Below, piece by piece: positions 53,335-61,447 of a stretch of 64,000 bases of DNA. The notes under the pieces are model-generated. The model did no database searches, was not told where the DNA came from, and saw only the letters and a program-made list of their open reading frames with translations. The DNA is from Sphingomonas sp. Y57 (GTDB lineage: Bacteria > Pseudomonadota > Alphaproteobacteria > Sphingomonadales > Sphingomonadaceae). The stretch lies in NCBI RefSeq assembly GCF_001015195.1, contig NZ_LDES01000046.1, positions 62,001 to 126,000 of the forward strand. The letters run 5' to 3'. How positions within the stretch are numbered: the stretch's first letter is position 1; each line of letters starts with the position of its first letter. The position numbers and the translations under genes were made by a program.

Positions 53335-54177
53335 ATGAGACTTCAGAGTTTCGAACGTGGCGGCCGGCAGGGCTGGGGTATCGTCGAGAAGGACGCCGTC
53401 CGCGACATGACCGATATCCTGCCGGGCATCGGCTCGATCAAGGCGCTGCTGGAACGCGATGCACTGGACGCCGCGCACGCCGCGGCCGCCTCCGCGCCGC
53501 TGGTCGAAGCCGCCCTGTTACGGCCGCTGCCGGTGATTCCCGACCCGGCCAAGATCCTCTGCTGCGGTCTCAACTATCACGAACATCGCATCGAGACGCA
53601 CAATCCGGAGGTCGCCCACCCGACCCTGTTCGTTCGCTTCGCCGATGCGCAGATCGGCCACAAGGCGGCTATCGAACGCCCGCCCGAGACACGGATGCTC
53701 GATTATGAAGCCGAACTGGCGGTGGTGATCGGCCGCCCCGGCCGGCGCATCGCGCGCGACGCGGCGCTGGAGCATGTCGCGGGCTATGCCTGCTACAACG
53801 ATGTCAGCGTCCGCGACTGGCAGAAGCACACGACCCAGATGACGCCGGGCAAGAACTTCCCGACGACCGGCCCCTTCGGCCCCTGGCTGGTGACCCGCGA
53901 TGAGATCGCCGACCTCGCACCGCTGCGCATCCAGTGCCGGCTCAATGGCCAGGTGATGCAGGATGCCCGGCTGGGCGACATGATCTTCGACGTGCCCCGC
54001 CTGATCGAATATATCTCGACCTTCACCCCGCTCTCACCCGGCGACGTGATCCTGACCGGAACCCCCGGCGGCGTCGGTGTCCGCCGCGATCCGCAGGTCT
54101 TTCTCCAGCCCGGCGCCGAGGTGGAGGTCGAGATCGAGGGGGTCGGCCTGCTCGCCAACCCGGTCGTCCAGGGCTAG
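53335..54177 (+). CDS. Fumarylacetoacetate hydrolase family protein
   Basis: 280 aa. The C-terminal FAH domain has metal ligands E125 and E127 (LDYEAELAVVIG) and D156 (YNDVSVRD), and the catalytic Asn/Lys region GKNFPTTGPFGPWLV. Such proteins act as 2-hydroxyhepta-2,4-dienedioate isomerase, oxaloacetate-type decarboxylase or acylpyruvate hydrolase. In this context, directly downstream of the extradiol dioxygenase, it is a plausible hydratase, isomerase or C-C hydrolase on the ring-fission product. It ends on the shared CTAG stop with the convergent IclR gene. AG-rich GAGGACAG lies before the ATG. Confidence 0.92.
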   Translation: MRLQSFERGGRQGWGIVEKDAVRDMTDILPGIGSIKALLERDALDAAHAAAASAPLVEAALLRPLPVIPDPAKILCCGLNYHEHRIETHNPEVAHPTLFVRFADAQIGHKAAIERPPETRMLDYEAELAVVIGRPGRRIARDAALEHVAGYACYNDVSVRDWQKHTTQMTPGKNFPTTGPFGPWLVTRDEIADLAPLRIQCRLNGQVMQDARLGDMIFDVPRLIEYISTFTPLSPGDVILTGTPGGVGVRRDPQVFLQPGAEVEVEIEGVGLLANPVVQG

Positions 54178-54992
54178 GCAGCCGTCCCCGGCGCGCCGAG
54201 GCGGAGCGATACGCCCTCGGCCGCTTCGAGCAGCAGGGTGCGCAGCTCCTGCTGCTTCTCGTCGCGCATATATTCGGCCGGGCCGAGCAGCGTCATCGTC
54301 GCCGCGATGCTGTGGCTATAATCGAAGATCGGTGCGGAGATACCGGCGAAATTGCGGTGGAGCATGCCCACCGTTGAGGCGAAGCCGTCTTGCCGGACCT
54401 TGGCGATGGCGGCGGCGAGGTCGGCCTTGCCGAGCTTACGGGCCTGCTTGCTGCCACCTTCGAGCGCAGCCTGCATCACCAGTGCCTTCTCCGCCTCGGC
54501 CGGCGGCAGATGGGCGAGGAAGACGAGGCCGGTCGCCGTCGTCGTCAGCGGCAGGATGTAGCCGAGCCGGACCGAGAAGGCGCCCTGCAGCGATCCGTCC
54601 GCCTTGGCGACGATGCAGGGGCCGCGATCGCCCCACAGCGAGAGGTAGATCGCGCAGTCGGTGCGATCGCGCAGGTCGGCGATCACGTCGGATGCGAGCT
54701 CGACCACGTCGAGCTGGCGAATCGCCGCCAGCCCGAGCTGGATCGCGAAACTGCCGAGGCCATAATGGCCGGTCTTCGGGTCCTGATAGGCCATCGCCTC
54801 ACGCACGAAGCTGACCAGATAGAGATGCACCTTGCTGGGCGGCATGCCGGCCCGGCTCGCAATCTCACGCAGCGGCAGCGCCCCTTCGGCCATGCGCAAC
54901 ACGCGCAACACGCGGAAGCCGACCTCGATCGACTGGACGCGTCTCCGGGATTGCTCGGTTTCGCCCGCCGCTGCCTGCACCATCTGCCCCAT
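54174..54992 (-). CDS. IclR family transcriptional regulator (paralogue B)
   Basis: 272 aa if started at the ATG at 54992; a further ATG at 54983 and an upstream frame to 55106 are alternatives, the latter rejected because the added residues are low quality. The HTH (SIEVGFRVLRVLRMAEGALP, then MPPSKVHLYLVSFV) and early effector domain are almost the same as in the IclR at 40425-41210. The C-terminal part differs more, suggesting a different effector. It shares CTAG (54174-54177) with the stop of the FAH gene. With its paralogue it brackets the ring-cleavage block; its divergent partner is the FAD monooxygenase at 55145. Confidence 0.9.
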   Translation of the reverse strand: MGQMVQAAAGETEQSRRRVQSIEVGFRVLRVLRMAEGALPLREIASRAGMPPSKVHLYLVSFVREAMAYQDPKTGHYGLGSFAIQLGLAAIRQLDVVELASDVIADLRDRTDCAIYLSLWGDRGPCIVAKADGSLQGAFSVRLGYILPLTTTATGLVFLAHLPPAEAEKALVMQAALEGGSKQARKLGKADLAAAIAKVRQDGFASTVGMLHRNFAGISAPIFDYSHSIAATMTLLGPAEYMRDEKQQELRTLLLEAAEGVSLRLGAPGTAA

Positions 54993-55144
54993 TTGCCGTT
55001 GCCAAGCCTTCCTGCCTCCCGCCCCGCCGTCTGTCCACCCCGGACAGGTCCGGACACCCGCGACACGCTTTCCGGATGTATGATATTGACGAACATCATT
55101 CGTCATGATTATAGCCGAGACAAATAGGAAGGGTGCTCGCGTTC

Positions 55145-56362
55145 ATGAAAAATCTGGGGATCGGGATCGTCGGCGGCGGGATCGGGGGGATGACCGCCGC
55201 CCTGGCGCTGCTGCGCCGGGGGTTCGACGTTTCCGTCTACGAACAGGCGCCCGAGCTGCAGGAAGTCGGGGCCGGGCTGCAGATCAGCCCCAACGGCGTA
55301 AGGGTGCTGGTCTCGCTGGGGCTGGAAAAGGAGCTGATGGCGATCAGCTTCGAACCGCAGGGCAAGGACATCCGCCTGTGGAACACCGGCGACACCTGGA
55401 AGCTGTTCGACCTGGGCGTCGAATCCGTCGAGCGCTACGGCTTCCCCTACATCACCGTCCACCGCAACGACCTGCACCAGCTGCTTGTGCAGGCGGTGCA
55501 GCGGATCAAGCCTGATGCGGTCCATCTCGACCATCGTTTCGTCGCGGTCGAGCGCAACGACAGCCTGGTGACGATCACCTTCGCGGACAAGCCTTCCGCC
55601 AGCTTCGACGTGGTAATCGGGGCCGACGGCGTCCATTCACGGATGCGTGAACTGCTGTTCGGATCGGGACCGGTGCAGTTCACCGGCATCGTCGCCTGGC
55701 GCGGTGTCATCCCCATGGAGCTGCTGCCGCCCGAGCTGGTCAAGCCGGTCGGAGTCAACTGGGTCGGGCCGGGCGGCCATGTGATCCACTATCCGATCCG
55801 CCGCGGCGAGCTGATGAACTTCACCAGCGTGATCGAGCGGCAGGACTGGACGATCGAGTCCTGGTCCACACCGGGCAGCAATGCTGAATATCACGCCGAC
55901 TATCCCGGCTGGCACCCGGATGTGCACGCCTATATCGAAGCGATCCCGCAGCCGTTCAAATGGGCGCTGATCGCGCGGCCGCCGATGCAGAACTGGGTAG
56001 CGGGGCGCATCGCGCTGCTCGGTGACGCCTGCCATCCGTCGCTGCCCTTCCTGGCGCAGGGCGCGGTGATGGCGCTGGAGGACGCGTGCATACTGGGCCG
56101 CGCCTTCGAGGAATTCGACACGGTGGAACAGGCGCTCGACCGCTATCAGCGGATGCGCATCCCGCGCACCACCCGTGCGGTGAACGGGGCCTATGCCAAT
56201 ACCGAGCGCTTCCACAATCCGGCGCTGGCCGACCCGGCGGGCGCACAAGCCTATGTCGACTCGCAATGGGCGGCCGACAAGGTGGTGGAACGCTATGAAT
56301 GGCTGTTCCGCTACGACGCGACCAGCGTGCCGCTCGACGGCGACGCGGTCGCCGCGGCCTGA
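55145..56362 (+). CDS. FAD-dependent aromatic-ring monooxygenase (salicylate/3-hydroxybenzoate hydroxylase-like)
   Basis: 405 aa from the ATG at 55145; a GTG at 55133 adds four residues. Group A flavin hydroxylase: GxGxxG at 10-15 ([13 protein letters not shown]), DG motif VIGADGVHS (157-165), and GDACHP (293-298) for the FAD ribose. It inserts one oxygen ortho or para on an aromatic ring using NAD(P)H. It is divergent from the IclR paralogue B. The usual substrates are salicylate-, 3-hydroxybenzoate- or nicotinate-type acids. The product could be the catechol for the extradiol dioxygenase. Confidence 0.92.
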   Translation: MKNLGIGIVGGGIGGMTAALALLRRGFDVSVYEQAPELQEVGAGLQISPNGVRVLVSLGLEKELMAISFEPQGKDIRLWNTGDTWKLFDLGVESVERYGFPYITVHRNDLHQLLVQAVQRIKPDAVHLDHRFVAVERNDSLVTITFADKPSASFDVVIGADGVHSRMRELLFGSGPVQFTGIVAWRGVIPMELLPPELVKPVGVNWVGPGGHVIHYPIRRGELMNFTSVIERQDWTIESWSTPGSNAEYHADYPGWHPDVHAYIEAIPQPFKWALIARPPMQNWVAGRIALLGDACHPSLPFLAQGAVMALEDACILGRAFEEFDTVEQALDRYQRMRIPRTTRAVNGAYANTERFHNPALADPAGAQAYVDSQWAADKVVERYEWLFRYDATSVPLDGDAVAAA

Positions 56363-56376
56363 TCCGGAGGCAGACC

Positions 56377-57567
56377 ATGGCCGACGGCCGCACCAGGACC
56401 GCCTGGACCCGTACCCCGCTGATCGTCTCCTTCGCGGACAATCCCCGCTTCAACGAGACCTATGGCTTCGCCGGCAATTCGGGCCATGTGAACCTCGAGG
56501 GGCAGCTGCTGCGCGATCCGGCATCGACCGCCCGCACGGTCTATGTGTTCATGCACCCCACATCGGTGCTGCATCTGCTGCCGATGCCGACGGCGCTCGC
56601 CGATGCCGGGCTGGACGTGCTGTGCGCCGCCAGCCGCTATCCCCGCAACGACACCGCCCTGATCTTCGAGAAGGTGGCGATCGACCTCGGCAAGTGGATC
56701 GCCCATGCGCGCGATGCCCTCGGCTATGAGAAGGTCGTCCTCGTCGGCTGGTCGGGCGGCGGATCGCTGTCGCTCTTCTACCAGGCGCAGGCCGAGAGCC
56801 CCGACATCACCCACACGCCCGCTGGCGACCCGGTCGACCTCACCACCGCCGGGCTGCGGCCGGCGGACGGGGTGATCTTCATCGCCGCGCACCTGTCGCG
56901 CGCCGAGACGATGACCGAATGGATCGATCCTTCGGTGATTGACGAACTCGACCCCGATCGCCGCGATCCCGAACTGGACATCTATTCGGCCGACTGTCCG
57001 CACCAGCCGCCCTATGACGCCGCCTTCGTCGCCCGCTTCCGTGCGGCACAGATCGCGCGCAACCGCCGGATCACTGCCTGGGCGCAGGAAACGCTCGCGC
57101 GACTGCGAACGATCGACTCTCCGGAGCAGGAGCGCGCCTTCGTCGTCCACCGCACGATGTGCGACGTGCGCTGGCTGGATCCGGCGATCGACCCGTCGGA
57201 TCGGCGGCCGGGCTGGACCTATATGGGCGATCCGCGTGCCGTGAACGTGGGGCCCGTCGGGTTGGCGCGCTACACCACGCTCCGCTCCTGGCTGAGCCAA
57301 TGGAGCTACGACCTGTCGAACGCCCGGGGCCCGATGAACGCCGCCAAGGTGCGCCGGACGCCCGTGCTGCAGATCGAGAACACCGCCGACGAGGCTGTGC
57401 CGTCGACTCACAATCCGGCGATCCGCGACGCGCTGGCCACGCCCGACAAGGAATATGTCAGCCTCAAGGGCGCGACCCATTATTATCTCGGCCAGCCCGA
57501 ACTGCTGGCGCGCTGCATCGACACCGTCATCGACTGGAGCCGCCGCAAGGGGCTGCTCGAGGCATGA
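56377..57567 (+). CDS. Alpha/beta hydrolase
   Basis: 396 aa from the ATG at 56377, with GGAGGCAG upstream. The nucleophile elbow reads VLVGWSGGGSLSLF; later IENTADEAVPSTHN carries the acid and GATHYYLGQPEL the His. The long inserts around a cap domain (DPVDLTTAGLRPADG, then PSVIDELDPDR) are unlike those of small esterases. It follows the FAD monooxygenase by 14 bases and precedes the LuxR gene by 12. Likely a carboxylester, lactone or ring-product hydrolase; no specific substrate can be read. Confidence 0.83.
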   Translation: MADGRTRTAWTRTPLIVSFADNPRFNETYGFAGNSGHVNLEGQLLRDPASTARTVYVFMHPTSVLHLLPMPTALADAGLDVLCAASRYPRNDTALIFEKVAIDLGKWIAHARDALGYEKVVLVGWSGGGSLSLFYQAQAESPDITHTPAGDPVDLTTAGLRPADGVIFIAAHLSRAETMTEWIDPSVIDELDPDRRDPELDIYSADCPHQPPYDAAFVARFRAAQIARNRRITAWAQETLARLRTIDSPEQERAFVVHRTMCDVRWLDPAIDPSDRRPGWTYMGDPRAVNVGPVGLARYTTLRSWLSQWSYDLSNARGPMNAAKVRRTPVLQIENTADEAVPSTHNPAIRDALATPDKEYVSLKGATHYYLGQPELLARCIDTVIDWSRRKGLLEA

Positions 57568-57579
57568 CCAGGGCGTGAC

Positions 57580-58407
57580 ATGGCGACCGACCGGGCGATC
57601 ATGCGGGCCCTGGCCGAGCTGGTCGGCGCCATCGGCACCGACGGCTTCGCGCCGCACCTGCTCGACGCGCTGAACGCGCTGGCCGACGTCGACCTTTGCT
57701 CTGTGTTCGTGCGTGGCCGGCGCCAACCGCTGCGGCTGTTGCTGGCCGAGGGCCGCCAACCGACCAACGCCGGTTTCCCGATGCGCGCCTCGCTCGACTA
57801 TATCCGCACCTTCTGGAAATCCGACCGGCGGATCGAGGCGCTGACCCGTTCGGCCGGCAACGCCCCGGTCGTGGTGCGCACCTCGGCCGCCGAGATCGCC
57901 GACCCCGCCTGGCGCGCTGCCTGCTACGAACGCGGCGGCGTCGCGGAACGGGTCTCGATCGTCCGGGCCGGCCACCCCGCCTTCGTGGCCAACGGCTATC
58001 GGCTGGGCGGCTCAGGCGGCTTTTCGGCGGTCGATCTCGAACGGATAGAAACGCATTCGGCGCTGCTGATGGCCGCAGTGGAGCGGCATGCCCATGCCAC
58101 CACGGCGGGCGGCCCGATGCTCGACGAGGCCGGGCTCGCACAGTCGCTTCTCGCGCTGCAATGCGGACTGAGCAATCGGGAGGCGGAGATTTCGGCGGCG
58201 ATGATGCTGGGCGAGACCCAGGAGGAGATCGCCAGCCGCAAGCAGCTATCGCACGGCAGCGTCGTCACCTATCGCCGACGGGCCTATGGCAAGCTGGGGA
58301 TCGACAACCGGCGAGCACTGCTGCGGCTGCACCGCCGGCTGATGGCGGGCCTGCCGCCGGGTGCGACGGAGCCGGCGGACGCGCCGAGGGGAGAGGATCG
58401 AGGATGA
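57580..58407 (+). CDS. LuxR family transcriptional regulator
   Basis: 275 aa. C-terminal LuxR HTH: GLSNREAEISAAMMLGETQE, ASRKQLSHGSVVTYRRRAYGKLGI. The N-terminal 180 residues are a GAF/PAS-like sensor with no known ligand motif. It resembles in layout, but not closely in sequence, the LuxR at 28523. It overlaps the PQQ dehydrogenase start by four bases (ATGA), so regulator and target enzyme are co-expressed. No strong ribosome binding site was found at 57580. Confidence 0.85.
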   Translation: MATDRAIMRALAELVGAIGTDGFAPHLLDALNALADVDLCSVFVRGRRQPLRLLLAEGRQPTNAGFPMRASLDYIRTFWKSDRRIEALTRSAGNAPVVVRTSAAEIADPAWRAACYERGGVAERVSIVRAGHPAFVANGYRLGGSGGFSAVDLERIETHSALLMAAVERHAHATTAGGPMLDEAGLAQSLLALQCGLSNREAEISAAMMLGETQEEIASRKQLSHGSVVTYRRRAYGKLGIDNRRALLRLHRRLMAGLPPGATEPADAPRGEDRG

Positions 58408-60503
58408 CGACGCGCGTGAGGAATATCTTGTTGCCGGGCGGCATGCTGGTCGCCGCCGCCTGCGTCGCCGCGACCGCTCCGCTTTCGCCCGCAAGGGTCG
58501 ACCAGGCGCGGATGGTCGCCGCCGACCGCTCGCCCGGCGAGTGGATGGGCCCAGGCCGCACCTATGACGAGCAGCGCTACAGCCCGCTCGGCCAGATCGA
58601 CGCCGCCAATGTCGCGCGCCTCGGCCTCGCCTGGTACGCGGACCTGCCGGTCGATCGCGGCGTCGAAGCGTCGCCGATCGTGATCGATGGCGTGCTCTAC
58701 AATATCGAGCCGTGGAACGTTACCGTCGCCTATGACGCGCGGACCGGTCGGGAGCTGTGGCGCTTCGATCCCAAGGTCGATCGCGACAAGGGCCGGCTCG
58801 CCTGTTGCGACATCGTCACCCGCGGGCTCGCCGCGTGGAAGGGCAAGATCCTGATCGCGACGCTCGACGGCCGGCTGATCGCGATCGACGCAAGGACCGG
58901 CAAGCCGGTGTGGAGCGTGAACACGCTCGAACCCGTCTGGCCCTACACGATCACCGGCGCCCCGCGCGTGTTCGATGGCAAGGTGCTGATCGGCAATGCC
59001 GGCGCCGAAGGCGCGGCGCGGGGCTATGTCACCGCCTATGACGCGGAAAGCGGCAAGCAGCTCTGGCGGTTCCACACGGTGCCCGGCGACCCGGCGAAGG
59101 GCCAGGAGAACAAGGCGCTGGAGATGGCCGCCAAGACCTGGAAGGGCGAATGGTGGAAAAGCGGCGGCGGCGGCACCGTGTGGGATTCCATCGTCTACGA
59201 TCCCAGGCTCGACCTCGTCTATATCGGCGTGGGCAATGGCGGCCCCTGGGCGCAGCGCTATCGCAGCCCCGGCGGCGGCGACAACCTGTTCCTCTCCTCG
59301 ATCGTCGCGCTGAAGGCGAAGACCGGCGATTATGTCTGGCATTACCAGACGACCCCCGGCGACGAATGGGATTTCACCGCCACCCAGTCGATGATCCTGG
59401 CGGATCTCAGGATTGGCGGCCGGGTCCGCCAGGTGCTGATGCAGGCACCGAAGAACGGATTCTTCTACGTGCTCGACCGGGCTACCGGCGAGCTGATCTC
59501 GGCCGAGCCATATGTGGCAATGAACTGGGCCAGCGGCATCGACCCGAAGACCGGTCGACCCAACGTCAATCCCGAGGCGCGCTATGGCGAGGTGCCGGTC
59601 CTGCTGACTCCGGGCGCGGGGGGCGGGCACAACTGGAACCCCATGGCCTATAGTCCGAAAACGGGGCTCGCCTATTTCCCGGTGACCGAGATGTACATGG
59701 CCTATTCGGTCAATCCCGGTTTCAAGCAGACGCCGGGGAATATGAGCCAGCTCGGCCTGTCGACGACAGGCTATGAACTCACCCGCAAGGCGGCTGCGGA
59801 ATATGCCGCCCAGCACAACAAGACCTGGCTGACCGCCTGGGATCCGGTGGCGCAGAAGGAACGCTGGCGCGTCCCCTATCCGCAGCGCGGCAGCGGCGGC
59901 CTGCTGGCGACGGCAGGCAACCTCGTCTTCCAGGGGACGGTCAACGGCACCTTCGCCGCCTACCGCGCCGACACCGGCGACAAGCTGTGGGAGATGCCGG
60001 TCCAGCAGGTGCCGATCGCGGCGCCGATCAGCTACATGGTCGATGGCATCCAGTATGTCGCGGTCAACGCCGGCTGGGGCGGCGGCCTCGCCCATTCGAC
60101 CACGGCCAAGTCGCTCGGCTTTCCGCTCTCGGCACCGCGTCTGCTGGTGTTCCGCCTCGGTGGAACGGCGCAATTGCCGGCCCTTGCCGCGCAAGGGCCG
60201 AGCCTGGTTCGCCCCGCCGAGACCCAGGCCGATGCCGCCACGATCGCGCGGGGCGAAAAGCTCTACGCCGACAATTGCGCGACCTGCCATGGCGAGCAGG
60301 CGCGCGGCGGGGTGAAGGATCTGCGCCTGATGTCGCCCGCCACCCATGAGGAGTTCATGGACATCGTCATCGGCGGCAAGCGCCGCGAAAAGGGCATGGT
60401 CAGTTTCGCCGACATGATCAGTCCGGACGATGCCAGGGCGATCCACGCCTGGCTCGTCCGCCGCGCCAACCAGGATTGGGACAGCATCGTCGCCAACAGG
60501 TAG
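58404..60503 (+). CDS. PQQ-dependent quinohemoprotein alcohol dehydrogenase with C-terminal cytochrome c domain
   Basis: 699 aa from the ATG at 58404. A probable signal peptide (about residues 1-24) directs it to the periplasm. The eight-bladed propeller has a vicinal disulfide pair C134-C135 (LACCDIV), catalytic Asp323 in GDEWDFT, and the C-terminal cytochrome c has CATCH (C625, C628, H629) and Met665 in GMVSF. Residue 325 is Thr; lanthanide-dependent relatives have Asp there, so a calcium enzyme is predicted. It oxidises primary alcohols or aldehydes and passes electrons to the respiratory chain. No PQQ biosynthesis genes lie nearby. Convergent with the folate gene (eight-base gap). Confidence 0.93.
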   Translation: MTTRVRNILLPGGMLVAAACVAATAPLSPARVDQARMVAADRSPGEWMGPGRTYDEQRYSPLGQIDAANVARLGLAWYADLPVDRGVEASPIVIDGVLYNIEPWNVTVAYDARTGRELWRFDPKVDRDKGRLACCDIVTRGLAAWKGKILIATLDGRLIAIDARTGKPVWSVNTLEPVWPYTITGAPRVFDGKVLIGNAGAEGAARGYVTAYDAESGKQLWRFHTVPGDPAKGQENKALEMAAKTWKGEWWKSGGGGTVWDSIVYDPRLDLVYIGVGNGGPWAQRYRSPGGGDNLFLSSIVALKAKTGDYVWHYQTTPGDEWDFTATQSMILADLRIGGRVRQVLMQAPKNGFFYVLDRATGELISAEPYVAMNWASGIDPKTGRPNVNPEARYGEVPVLLTPGAGGGHNWNPMAYSPKTGLAYFPVTEMYMAYSVNPGFKQTPGNMSQLGLSTTGYELTRKAAAEYAAQHNKTWLTAWDPVAQKERWRVPYPQRGSGGLLATAGNLVFQGTVNGTFAAYRADTGDKLWEMPVQQVPIAAPISYMVDGIQYVAVNAGWGGGLAHSTTAKSLGFPLSAPRLLVFRLGGTAQLPALAAQGPSLVRPAETQADAATIARGEKLYADNCATCHGEQARGGVKDLRLMSPATHEEFMDIVIGGKRREKGMVSFADMISPDDARAIHAWLVRRANQDWDSIVANR

Positions 60504-60511
60504 ACCGCCCT

Positions 60512-61441
60512 TTATATCGGGGGATCGACCTGGAAGCCGGAATGCGATCCGCGGAAATGGAAGCGCCCCTCGGCAACGGCGTCAATCCAGCGCAGCGTTC
60601 GCTCGAAACCGCCGAAGGGGAAAAGATGGATGCCCATCGGCGCCAGCGCGCCGATGCCGGAAGTCTCCGCCAGATCGCGCAACAGCGGGTCGGGCGCAGC
60701 CTCGACGAGCAACCGCGCGATCGACGCGCCGCGCGACACGAGCGCCTTGGCCGAGCTGCCAACGCCGCAGATCCTTGCGTAGCGCAGCAATGTCCGGATG
60801 CTGGCGGGCCCGGCGATGCCTAACCGCACCGGCACCTGGGGGTGACGGGCGCGGAAAGCCCGCGTCCAGGACAGGATCGGCCCGGAATCGAAACAGAGCT
60901 GGGTGATGACCTCGGGCGTGACGCCCAGCAAAGCGATCGCCGCGATCTTGGCGTCAAGAACTGCCTCCCCGGCCCATGGATGCCCCTCGGGGTAACCGCC
61001 CACCGCGATCCGGCGCAGCAGCGGATGTCGCAGCGCAGGGCTGACGAGCAAATCCGCGCTGGCCGCGAACGGCCCACGCGGCAGCTGCGCGTCGCCGCCG
61101 ATCACCAGCAGCTGGGACACGCCCGCTTCATCGCTCAGCCGCCCGATCAGCCGGGCGAGATGCGCCTCGTCCTCGATCATCCGGGCCGCAATGTGCGGCA
61201 CCGGCTCCAGCCCGCGATCACGCAGCGCCCGCGCGGCGGCGATCCGGTCATGGTCCGTATCACGCGGAAGCCAGGTGATCGATACGCGGCTGCCGGGCGG
61301 CAGCGATGACGACGCCTCGATCGCTGCATCGTCACGCGCCGACAGCTCGAAGGATGCGCTGCGGGCCAGGGCAAGGATTCGCGCCCGGACCGGCGAAACG
61401 TCATCGCCATCCGGGACCATCATCGGGGCTCGCCGCGCCAT
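60512..61441 (-). CDS. Methylenetetrahydrofolate reductase family protein (MetF-like)
   Basis: 309 aa. TIM-barrel MTHFR pattern: VSITWLPRDTDHDRIAAARA near the N-terminus, VPHIAARMI, GVSQLLVIGGDAQLP, and KIAAIALLGVTPEVITQLCF for FAD binding, then RLGIAGPASIRTLLRYARIC and GSSAKAL. It probably interconverts methylene- and methyl-tetrahydrofolate. It is shorter and more divergent than housekeeping MetF, as are the folate genes found in demethylation clusters. It lies six bases downstream of the methyltransferase-like gene on the same strand, an arrangement that suggests one-carbon handling by the pair. Confidence 0.85.
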   Translation of the reverse strand: MARRAPMMVPDGDDVSPVRARILALARSASFELSARDDAAIEASSSLPPGSRVSITWLPRDTDHDRIAAARALRDRGLEPVPHIAARMIEDEAHLARLIGRLSDEAGVSQLLVIGGDAQLPRGPFAASADLLVSPALRHPLLRRIAVGGYPEGHPWAGEAVLDAKIAAIALLGVTPEVITQLCFDSGPILSWTRAFRARHPQVPVRLGIAGPASIRTLLRYARICGVGSSAKALVSRGASIARLLVEAAPDPLLRDLAETSGIGALAPMGIHLFPFGGFERTLRWIDAVAEGRFHFRGSHSGFQVDPPI

Positions 61442-61447
61442 GACAGG

